Position numbers and translations under genes: made by a program. From contig CP099652.1 of the NCBI GenBank assembly GCA_024123955.1, positions 4,092,001 to 4,156,000 of the forward strand: a DNA stretch of 64,000 nucleotides. The letters run 5' to 3'. Shown one piece after another: positions 17,105 through 24,410 of the stretch. This DNA comes from Oxalobacteraceae bacterium OTU3CINTB1. GTDB lineage: Bacteria > Pseudomonadota > Gammaproteobacteria > Burkholderiales > Burkholderiaceae_D. Below the pieces are notes generated by a model that saw nothing but the letters and a program-made list of their open reading frames with translations, was not told where the DNA came from and did not search any database. Position 1 is the first letter of the stretch; each line of letters opens with the position of its first letter.

Positions 17105-17415
17105 AAAAATCATCCCGACCACACGACGAGACGGTAGTAGAGATGCTGCGCGAAGATCCTGCTTTTGCAGATGAATACTTGGCCACGGCGATGGAGGAAG
17201 TCGATCAGGCTGGTGGACGCCAAGCGCTACTCGCTGCGTTACGCCATGTCGCGGAAGCTCAAGGCATGGCCTTGGTCGCCGAACGTGCAGGCATTCCACG
17301 CGAAAGTCTCTACCGTGCACTGTCCCCTAATGGCAACCCGACCGTGAAAACGCTGCTGGCTGTGCTTAATGCTGCGGGCCTGAGGCTGGGCGTGCATCGA
17401 GTTGTGAGCGTGTGA
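17101..17415 (+). CDS. HigA-like antitoxin (XRE-family, COG3636 type)
   Basis: DNA-binding antitoxin of 104 aa. The HTH is in ALRHVAEAQGMALVAERAGIPRESLYRALSPNGNPTVKTLLAVLNAAGL (about residues 45-95), and the N-terminus DETVVEMLREDPAFADEYLATAMEE is typical of this group. It starts with GTG at 17101, chosen because it overlaps the toxin remnant's stop by four bases and is preceded by AGGAGA about 9 bases upstream. With the toxin broken, it may survive as a stand-alone regulator or neutralise related toxins encoded elsewhere. Confidence 0.82.
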   Translation: MKKSSRPHDETVVEMLREDPAFADEYLATAMEEVDQAGGRQALLAALRHVAEAQGMALVAERAGIPRESLYRALSPNGNPTVKTLLAVLNAAGLRLGVHRVVSV

Positions 17416-17453
17416 TGATTGCCCCTCCCAAGTTGGTCGCGACGTCGCAGGCC

Positions 17454-18767
17454 TTAGACCGGCTTATCAGCCGCGGCCGCGACTGTCGGCAACGCCACCT
17501 CGCTTGAACGATGGGCGCGGTGAATCGCGTGCAGCGCCAGGCCCGATACGATGCAGATACCGGCCATCAGCATGAAGAAACCTTGCGGCGTGACCAGCTC
17601 CCACAGCGCGCCGGCAAAGCCGGACAGCAGGTTGCCGGTGAACGAGCAGAAGAACCAGGCGGCGATGGTGGTGGCGGCGAAACGCTTGGGCGCCAGGCTG
17701 GCGAACAGACCCAGCCCGACCGGAAGAATATACAACTCGGCCAGCGTGAAGAGGCCGAAGAAGGCCACCAGCCACAGCCAGCTGATGGCAAAGCCGCCGG
17801 CGCCGCAGACGACGATCAACGCGGCCAGCATGGCATAGGCGGCGCCGACGCCGAGGGCGCCCATGCTCATGCGTTCGAGCGCCGGCGTTGCCCTGCCACT
17901 GGCCGCGCGGCGGTTCCAGACCCGCACCAATAGCGGACTGAGCAAAATGACGAACATCGGATTGAGCGATTGGAACCAGGTGACGGGTATCGTCATCCCG
18001 AACGCCTGGCGCTCTACCGCCGTGTCGGCCCAGACGGCAAAGGTGTTGCCGGTCTGCTCGTAGGCGATGCGGAACAGCATGACGGCAAGCGCGACGCCGA
18101 CCAGCATGCGGATGCTGCCGCCGCCGCCGCCCTCCGCCACCGGCGCCTGCCGGTCGGCCGTTCTGGAGACCTCGGCGGGCAGATGCTTGCCGCCCAAAAT
18201 GTAGATCGCCAGCCCGAGGCACATGCCGATGCCGGCCGCGCCAAAACCGTAGTGCCAGCCGTACACCTCGCCGAGCGTGCCGCAAATGAGCGGGGCGAGC
18301 AAGCCGCCGAGGTTGACGCCCATATAGTAGACGTTGAACGCGGCGCCGGCGCGCGGATCGCCCTTGGGATAGAGCAGCGGCACCTGGCTGGGCAGATTGG
18401 GCAGGAACAGCCCGTTGCCGATCGCGATGACGACCATGGCCGGGAAAAACAGGGCTTCGAACGCCATCATGAAGTGGCCGACGGCCATCAGCGCGCCGCC
18501 GGCGACGACGGCCGTCCTGCGACCCAGCCAGCGGTCGGCGATCAGGCCGCCGAAAATCGGCGTCAGGTAGACGCCGGCCGCGTAGGCGCCGAACACGATC
18601 GAGGAGAACGCCTGCGTGTAGTGCAGCTCCTTGGTCATGTAGTAGATTTGCAGCGCGCGCATGCCGAAGAACGAAAACTTCTCCCACATCTCGGTCAGGA
18701 ACAGAATCGTCAGCCCCTTGGGCTGGCCGAACCAGGTGCCGTTGTCACGCATACCGGGCGTCAGCAT
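17454..18767 (-). CDS. POT/PTR2-family proton-coupled oligopeptide transporter
   Basis: MFS-type inner-membrane importer of di-/tripeptides (437 aa, about 12 to 14 membrane segments). The N-terminal segment LTEMWEKFSFFGMRALQIYYM is the POT ExxER region, but with Lys in place of the usual Arg. GGLIADRWLGRRTAV is the PTR2 family signature, and FNVYYMGVNLGGLLAPL follows. The ATG at 18767 overlaps the end of the D-amino-acid dehydrogenase gene by seven bases. It is the last gene of a run that includes two serine peptidase-like proteins, an M81 metallopeptidase and a TonB receptor. That context fits import of peptide fragments; mlrD in microcystin degraders has been described as a transporter of this general kind. 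Confidence 0.85.
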   Translation of the reverse strand: MLTPGMRDNGTWFGQPKGLTILFLTEMWEKFSFFGMRALQIYYMTKELHYTQAFSSIVFGAYAAGVYLTPIFGGLIADRWLGRRTAVVAGGALMAVGHFMMAFEALFFPAMVVIAIGNGLFLPNLPSQVPLLYPKGDPRAGAAFNVYYMGVNLGGLLAPLICGTLGEVYGWHYGFGAAGIGMCLGLAIYILGGKHLPAEVSRTADRQAPVAEGGGGGSIRMLVGVALAVMLFRIAYEQTGNTFAVWADTAVERQAFGMTIPVTWFQSLNPMFVILLSPLLVRVWNRRAASGRATPALERMSMGALGVGAAYAMLAALIVVCGAGGFAISWLWLVAFFGLFTLAELYILPVGLGLFASLAPKRFAATTIAAWFFCSFTGNLLSGFAGALWELVTPQGFFMLMAGICIVSGLALHAIHRAHRSSEVALPTVAAAADKPV

Positions 18768-19894
18768 GGGAAGCGCGCCGGGCTGATACGGGCCGGATCG
18801 AAGCCGGACAAGGCCGGCAAGACGCCGGCGCCTTCGCCCAACAACACCGATGCGTAATAGCGGCCGGCGCCGGGCGCCGACTGGATGCCGTAGCCGCCCT
18901 GGCCCGCCGCCCAGAAAAAGTCGGGGACCTTGGGGTCGTATCCGCCCACCAGTTCGCCGTCGGCGACGAAGGTGCGCAGGCCTGCCCACACGTGCGCCGG
19001 GCGGCGGATGCGCAGGGTCGTCATGCGCTCGATGTTGTCGATGGCGATGGCGATGTCGAGCTCCTCGGCCTGCACGTCGTGCGGGGCGACCGGGTCGGCG
19101 TTGCATGGCGAGCCCAGCAGCATGCCCGCGTCCGGCTTGATGTAGAACGATTCCTGCACATCCAGGAACAGCGGCCAGTGCGACGAGGCGATGCCCTCGG
19201 GCGGCGCGAACAGGAAGGCGGAGCGGCGTTTGGGCACCAGGCCGACCGGGTCGGCACCCGCCATCCGGGCGACGGTGTCGGCCCAGGCGCCGGCGGCGTT
19301 GACGATCACCGGAGCCTGGAAGACGCTGCGCGCGGTGGTGACGGTCCACTGGCCGTCGGCGCGGCGCAGGCCGGTGACGGCGGCGTCGTAGACGGTGCGT
19401 CCGCCGTGCTGGCGCGTGCCGCGCAGGAAGCCCTGCAACAGCGCATCGACGTCGATGTCCGAGGCGTCCTGTTCGAGCACGCCGCCGATGACGTGGTCCG
19501 CACGCAGCACCGGCAGGAATTCCAGCGCCTCGCGCGCGTCCAGCCGCCGCGCCAACGACGAGGTGGCGCGCACCGCAGCCTCGTGGGCGTCAAGCTCGGC
19601 CTCCTGGCCGGGCCCGGCGAACACGAAGGCGCCCCGTGGCGTCAGCAGCGGGTGTTCGCAAAAGCCGGCCGGCGGGTTCCTGAAGAAGTCGATGCCGGCG
19701 CGGCTCAGCGCGCGAACCTGGTCCGGCCCGTAGCTTTCCATGAACAGCGCCGCCGAGCGTCCCGTGCTGTGATAGCCCGGCTGCGTTTCGGCCTCCAGCA
19801 CGATCACGCGCGCCTGGCGCGACAGCCAGTAGGCGACCGAGGCGCCGCCGATGCCGGCGCCGATCACGATGAAGTCCGCGGTTTCCTGACTCAT
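18761..19894 (-). CDS. dauA: FAD-dependent D-amino-acid dehydrogenase, DauA-like
   Basis: DAO-family flavoenzyme (377 aa) resembling D-arginine dehydrogenase, which oxidises D-amino acids to 2-oxo acids. It starts DFIVIGAGIGGASVAYWL, the FAD Rossmann GxGxxG at residues 12-17. GYHSTGRSAALFMESYG is characteristic of DauA, and the C-terminal FFWAAGQGGYGIQSAPG closes the FAD site. I chose the ATG at 19894 because AGGGAG precedes it; the frame stays open upstream but that extension reads as non-coding. It overlaps the POT gene. Placement beside peptidases suggests use of D-residues released from peptides. DauA versus another DAO member is by resemblance only. Confidence 0.83.
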   Translation of the reverse strand: MSQETADFIVIGAGIGGASVAYWLSRQARVIVLEAETQPGYHSTGRSAALFMESYGPDQVRALSRAGIDFFRNPPAGFCEHPLLTPRGAFVFAGPGQEAELDAHEAAVRATSSLARRLDAREALEFLPVLRADHVIGGVLEQDASDIDVDALLQGFLRGTRQHGGRTVYDAAVTGLRRADGQWTVTTARSVFQAPVIVNAAGAWADTVARMAGADPVGLVPKRRSAFLFAPPEGIASSHWPLFLDVQESFYIKPDAGMLLGSPCNADPVAPHDVQAEELDIAIAIDNIERMTTLRIRRPAHVWAGLRTFVADGELVGGYDPKVPDFFWAAGQGGYGIQSAPGAGRYYASVLLGEGAGVLPALSGFDPARISPARFPC

Positions 19895-19903
19895 ACGACT
19901 CCC

Positions 19904-19945
19904 TATATTTTCGAAATAAGAAAATTTTCTATATACGAAAGATAG
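19904..19945 (-). promoter_or_regulatory. AT-rich promoter/operator region upstream of dauA-like gene
   Basis: In strong contrast to its surroundings this stretch is very AT-rich. It contains the perfect 12-bp palindrome AGAAAATTTTCT (19919-19930), flanked by imperfect inverted arms CTATATTTTCG (19903-19913) and CGAAAGATAG (19937-19946). This is likely a promoter and operator for the dauA-POT pair, a plausible target of the XRE-cupin regulator encoded just upstream. Confidence 0.5.
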
Positions 19946-20104
19946 GTGAGTATGGAGAAGCGCGCAAGCGTTTTTTGAATTGACGCGCGAGCGTTGCCGA
20001 TTGGCCGGCATGACGCCGCCTGCCGCCCGTAGAATGCGGCGGAAATCGTATTTCAGGAGTGGAAATTTTGGACGCGGTCACACGGCGCCCGTACCCGGAC
20101 GGCG

Positions 20105-20797
20105 CTACTTCCTGGCTTTTTTGACGACCGCCGGCTGCGCCGGCGGCGCTTCCATCAGCGCGGTGTACATGGCTTCCTGGTTCGGCTCGTCCGAGGTGCA
20201 CACCGACAACACGCGGCAGCATCCTTCGCCGACGGCGATGTAGGCGTGCGCCATGCCGCTGTCGAAATAGATCGAGTCGCCCGTCTCCAGCCGCGCCGGC
20301 GCGTACAGGTCCGTGTACAGGTCGACCGTGCCCTCGAGGACCATGGCGAACTCCTCGCCGGGATGGCTGATCATCTCGCCGAACTCGGCAAGCGAACGGG
20401 TGTGGATCTCGGCGATGATGGGCACGGCGCGCTTGTTGAGCAGATCCGCCGCCGGATACAGATGCGAATAATTCGGCGTGTTGATGGCGTAGCCGGTGCC
20501 GCGCCGGTTGATGCTGCGGCGCCCGCTGGCGGCCGGCGCCGCCGGCTTGCCGACCGCCGCCGCGCCGCTGAACAGCTGCGAAATGTCGACCTCGAGCGCG
20601 TTGCAAATGCGCAGCAGCTTGTCGTAGCTCAGCGACATCTTGTTGTTCTCGATCTTGGAGATGGTCGACATCGGCATGCCGCTACGGGCGCCCGCCTCGA
20701 TCAGGGTCAAGCCGCGCTCCTTGCGGATGCGCCTGAGCGACTCGCCCAGGTCGCCGTCCCGTTCCGTGCCGTGCGTGCTCGCGCGTTTAGTGGCCAT
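20105..20797 (-). CDS. XRE-family regulator with C-terminal cupin domain
   Basis: 230-aa regulator. Residues about 18-72 form a lambda-repressor-like HTH (LGESLRRIRKERGLTLIEAG, then SGMPMSTISKIENNKMSLSYDKLLRI). Residues about 120-215 form a cupin_2 fold (HPGEEFAMVLEGTVDLYTDLYAPARLETGDSIYFDSGMAHAYI). This is the PuuR-like architecture often linked to amine and amino-acid catabolism. It lies inside the peptide cluster, between the M81 metallopeptidase and the D-amino-acid dehydrogenase and on the same strand, so local control is likely. Candidate sites are the AT-rich palindromes upstream of dauA and of the TonB receptor. Confidence 0.88.
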   Translation of the reverse strand: MATKRASTHGTERDGDLGESLRRIRKERGLTLIEAGARSGMPMSTISKIENNKMSLSYDKLLRICNALEVDISQLFSGAAAVGKPAAPAASGRRSINRRGTGYAINTPNYSHLYPAADLLNKRAVPIIAEIHTRSLAEFGEMISHPGEEFAMVLEGTVDLYTDLYAPARLETGDSIYFDSGMAHAYIAVGEGCCRVLSVCTSDEPNQEAMYTALMEAPPAQPAVVKKARK

Positions 20798-20873
20798 GCA
20801 TATTCCCTGTAAGAGCGCTTATTATAGACGCCCTTGCCCGGATTGAAAACTCGGCGCCCCGTTTTCCAGGATG

Positions 20874-22361
20874 CTAAATTCCTGCCGCGCCATGCGGGTT
20901 CGCCATCCGAGGCCAATGGTCGAGCGGGAACAGCCGGTACGGAATGGCCGCGAAGTCGAAATCCATCGCGCCGGGCGTGCTGACGTAGTACACCTTGCGC
21001 GCCAGCGACGCGAAATCGGCGTAAAAGTGCTGGGTCGATTTCACCACGACGAAAGCCTTGTCGGCCAACCCGATGCCGATGCCGGTGAAGGCGTCGGTGC
21101 CGTAGGTTTGGGTGCGGATCGACGACAGCAGCAGGTGCAGGCCGTTGGCCGCCTCGACCCAGACGCAGTCGCCCAGCCGCTCGCGCGCACCCAGCGCGCC
21201 CTGGCTGTGATTGGCGACAACCGCGCGCACGGTCACGCGCAAGTCGACCGGCTGGCCGGAGGCCGGTCCGCACTTGCCGCCGATGCGCAAGTCCAGCTGC
21301 GCGCCCACGCCCGCGCTCCTGCAAATGTGTACTGCGCCCAAATCCCAGATCGCGCCGAGGGCGACGTTGGCAATGCCGCGTTCGATCAGCCGGCGCAGGA
21401 TGAAGGTGCTATCGCCTGCCGCACCGCCGCCAGGATTGTCCGAAATGTCGGCCAGCACCACCGGACCGGTTCCCGGCGCAAAATCGCCCGCGCCTTCGAG
21501 CGCGTCGTCGAGCGCCGCATCGATGCCGACCACCTCCGGCCCGCTGCGTTCGCGCAGCGACCAGAACTCGCGCCCGAGCCGGTCGGCCACCGCGCGCGCC
21601 AGCGCCGGATCGTTGTCGGTCACCACCCACAGCTTGGCGCCCGCCTCCGGCACGTCGCCCCACGGAAAACTGTGCCCGAGCGACACGGACAGCACGCCCG
21701 GCTCGCGCTCGGCCTCGCCCATGCGCGCGACGAAGCCGCGCATCGGCTCCTTCGTGGTGTGCCACAGGCCCATCATCTTGCAGTCGAACACGGCGGTGAC
21801 GGGACGCACGCGCCGCAGCGCCGTGTCCAGCAGCAGCCGGTACAACTCAAGGCCGCGCTCCTCGGTGTCGGTGTGCGGATATTCCTTGAAGGCGATGACC
21901 ACGTCGGCCGCCGCGTGCAGCTGTCGCGTGAAATGGCAATGCAGGTCGAGCTCGACGCCGACCGCCACGTCCGGACCGACGATGCCGCGGATGCGCGCCG
22001 TCAGGTCGCCCTCGCAATTATCATGGCCCTCGGCGACCATGGCGCCATGCAGCAGCAGTTGCACGGCGTCGACCGGCAGCGCCGCGCGCAAGTCGGCCAG
22101 GATCTCGTCGCGCAAAGCTTCGTACACATGGCGCACCGTGCGCCCGCCCGGCTGCGCCAAGGTGCACAGGCTTTCGACGACCTCGCCGCCGTCGCCCTCG
22201 ATCAGGCCGCGCAGGAAGCGCATGAACGATCCCGTGCCCTCCGGGTCGCGACGGCTGGCGTCGCCGTGGAAGATGCCGATGCCCTCGAAATCGCCCAAGC
22301 CCGTCGGCGCGGCGGCGAAGGTGTTGGTCTCGGTGGCGAAATGGGCAATGAAAAATTTCAT
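20874..22361 (-). CDS. M81-family metallopeptidase (MlrC/microcystinase C-like)
   Basis: 495-aa zinc-type peptidase of family M81. The N-terminus MKFFIAHFATETNTF carries the conserved HxxTETN segment. Further metal-site candidates are H105 in LLLHGAMVAEG, D139 and H141 in ELDLHCHFT, and H163/D165 in EYPHTDTEERG, followed by ADISDNPGGGAAGDSTF (304-320), another family hallmark. In Sphingopyxis-type degraders MlrC hydrolyses the linear tetrapeptide of microcystin at the Adda residue. Most M81 proteins have unknown substrates. Its neighbours (two S12-like hydrolases upstream, a POT transporter downstream) make a peptide substrate likely. Length agrees with MlrC (about 500 aa). Confidence 0.87.
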   Translation of the reverse strand: MKFFIAHFATETNTFAAAPTGLGDFEGIGIFHGDASRRDPEGTGSFMRFLRGLIEGDGGEVVESLCTLAQPGGRTVRHVYEALRDEILADLRAALPVDAVQLLLHGAMVAEGHDNCEGDLTARIRGIVGPDVAVGVELDLHCHFTRQLHAAADVVIAFKEYPHTDTEERGLELYRLLLDTALRRVRPVTAVFDCKMMGLWHTTKEPMRGFVARMGEAEREPGVLSVSLGHSFPWGDVPEAGAKLWVVTDNDPALARAVADRLGREFWSLRERSGPEVVGIDAALDDALEGAGDFAPGTGPVVLADISDNPGGGAAGDSTFILRRLIERGIANVALGAIWDLGAVHICRSAGVGAQLDLRIGGKCGPASGQPVDLRVTVRAVVANHSQGALGARERLGDCVWVEAANGLHLLLSSIRTQTYGTDAFTGIGIGLADKAFVVVKSTQHFYADFASLARKVYYVSTPGAMDFDFAAIPYRLFPLDHWPRMANPHGAAGI

Positions 22362-22389
22362 GCGCTGCTCCGGTAGCTGTCGTCTGGAT

Positions 22390-24390
22390 TTAATAGTTGA
22401 GGTTCCACGTCATCAATTGGCCGACCACGCCGATCCAGACCACGCCCAGCAAGGCCAGCGCCACCAGCACGGCCCACGCGCGCGTCAGGCGGGTGGCGCC
22501 GGCGCGCGGCATGCGCCACGCCACCCAGACGCCGACAGCGGCCGCGCCCACGGCCAGCAGGCCGCTGACTTCCAGCAGGCCCACCACCCAGTCGATCGCC
22601 GTGCGGTAGACGCCGACGTCGGTACTGAGCAAAGGCATGATCAGCAAGAACCACGCGCCCAGGTACAGCAAGGCCACGGCGACCGCGCCCCGTTGCAGCG
22701 CGCGCAGCCTGCGCACCTGAGGCGTGGCGCCGCTGGTGGCGCGGTCGGCGCGCCGCAACATCGCGCCCAGCGGCCATACGAGCAGCGCGCACAACAACAT
22801 CGCCACGGAAAACACCAATACCCCAAGGTTGAGCGCCGACGAACGCAGCACCGAACCCTCTTGCAGCACCGATACCGGATTTTCGCTGTCGATGACGGTC
22901 TTGACGCCGTCCACCTCGGTCAGCATCAGCATCTGCTGACCACCAACCTTGCGCCAGCGCTGCGGGCCGGTTTCGCGGTAGGTGGCGATGCCGCCGGTCG
23001 CTTCCGGCGCCGTGATGGTGCCGTCCGGATTAGCCGTGATGGTGCTCTGCTGCAGCAGATAGAGCAGGCTCAGGAAACCGTGTTCGACCCGGCGCGAACT
23101 CTGGTAGCTGCCGGCGATGCGCTGCGCGTCGGCCACGGCCGAGGCGAGCGCGGGCTCGATGGCGGCCGGCGCTGCGGGGAAGTAGCGGTCCATGAAGCCG
23201 TCGAACAGCTCCTTGCGCGCGCCGTACACGGCGTCATCCTTGCCCCGGCTGTTGAAGGTGAAGAAGATGCCCACGCCCTCCCCCGGCAACAGGTTCATCT
23301 CCGTGTGGTAGACGATGGTGTCGCCGCCGTGGCCGATCACTTCGCGGCCGTTCTGCGTGCCACGGAAAAAGCCGTGCGCCATCACGCCGAAACCGGGCGG
23401 GGCCGATTCGCTGGGACTGTGCATGCGCGCCGTGGTGGCGGCGTCGAGGATGCGAACGCCATCGACCGCGCCCTGGCCCAGGTGGGCCAGCATGAAGCGG
23501 GACATGTCGGCGGCGGTGGTGGTCACCGAGCCGGCCGGCGCCGTGATGACCAGTTCGAATTCGGACGGTGGCTCGCCGGTGGTGCGGTAGCCCTTCGACA
23601 GCCACCCCGGGAAACCCTTGGGCAACGGCTGGACGAAGGTCGAATGCAGCATGCCGAGCGGGCGGAAGATGTGGTGCTCGACGTAAGCCTCGAACGGTTC
23701 GCCCGAGACGCGCTGGACGATATAGCCGGCCAGCGCGACGCCGTAGTTCGAATACGCCGGCACCGTGCCCGGCGCGAACAGCATCGGGCGCGGATGCTCT
23801 TTTAAATAGCGCTCGGTGGTCTGCGCCTGCGCCGGATCGAAGCCGAGCAAGTCCTTGATGCCCTCCTCGAAGCCGGCGCGGTGGTTCATCAAATGGCGCA
23901 TCGTCACCGGTTTGCCGAAGCGCTCGTCGATCTTGAAGTCGAGGTAATCGTTGACGCTGCGGTCGAGATCGATCTTGCCATGCCGCACCAGCTGCATGAC
24001 GGCGGTCCAGGTGAACAGCTTGGACGTCGAGCCGGGCCGCACCAGCGAGGTGGCCGGGTCCATCGGCACGGCGGCGGCGACGTCCGCCAGGCCGTAGCCC
24101 TTCTCCAGCAGCACCTTGCCGTCCTTGACGACGCTGATCACCATGCCGGCGATCTCGCCGCTTTTGAGCGCGTAGGGTACCCTGCCGTCGAGCCAGGCCG
24201 ACAGGTCGGTCGCGTCCAGCGGCTTGCCGGGGGCGGCGACCGCCCCGCCGCCGCCCGGCGCCGACGCCGTTGGCGCCGCCGGCATTGGCGGCATGGGCGG
24301 CACTTGCGGATCGATGGCCGGGGCTTGCGCCGCCGCGCCCAGCGCCAGGCTCAGCATGAGTGCGGCGGAGAAAATGCTGCGTAGTTTCAT
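22390..24390 (-). CDS. Serine hydrolase of beta-lactamase/S12 family with C-terminal membrane domain (first of tandem pair)
   Basis: 666-aa exported serine hydrolase. Residues 1-21 form a signal peptide, followed by a Pro/Ala-rich linker to about 55. The catalytic domain (about 60-400) has the SxxK motif S121-T-S-K124, the YxN motif Y213-S-N215 and HGG at 354-356 in place of KTG, the signature of class C beta-lactamase-like esterases and peptidases (AmpH, DAP, MlrB types). The last about 150 residues hold four to five hydrophobic helices, so the enzyme is anchored in the inner membrane facing the periplasm. The next gene upstream is a paralogue with motifs at almost identical positions. Substrate is unknown; peptides are inferred from context. 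Confidence 0.85.
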   Translation of the reverse strand: MKLRSIFSAALMLSLALGAAAQAPAIDPQVPPMPPMPAAPTASAPGGGGAVAAPGKPLDATDLSAWLDGRVPYALKSGEIAGMVISVVKDGKVLLEKGYGLADVAAAVPMDPATSLVRPGSTSKLFTWTAVMQLVRHGKIDLDRSVNDYLDFKIDERFGKPVTMRHLMNHRAGFEEGIKDLLGFDPAQAQTTERYLKEHPRPMLFAPGTVPAYSNYGVALAGYIVQRVSGEPFEAYVEHHIFRPLGMLHSTFVQPLPKGFPGWLSKGYRTTGEPPSEFELVITAPAGSVTTTAADMSRFMLAHLGQGAVDGVRILDAATTARMHSPSESAPPGFGVMAHGFFRGTQNGREVIGHGGDTIVYHTEMNLLPGEGVGIFFTFNSRGKDDAVYGARKELFDGFMDRYFPAAPAAIEPALASAVADAQRIAGSYQSSRRVEHGFLSLLYLLQQSTITANPDGTITAPEATGGIATYRETGPQRWRKVGGQQMLMLTEVDGVKTVIDSENPVSVLQEGSVLRSSALNLGVLVFSVAMLLCALLVWPLGAMLRRADRATSGATPQVRRLRALQRGAVAVALLYLGAWFLLIMPLLSTDVGVYRTAIDWVVGLLEVSGLLAVGAAAVGVWVAWRMPRAGATRLTRAWAVLVALALLGVVWIGVVGQLMTWNLNY

Positions 24391-24410
24391 CGGGTGGTCC
24401 TTCGCGCGGA

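Noticed and set aside
17454..19349. A 631-codon frame joining part of the dauA-like gene to the POT transporter
   Set aside because: The N-terminal part is an off-frame reading of the dehydrogenase; the transporter's first membrane segment begins after the ATG at 18767.
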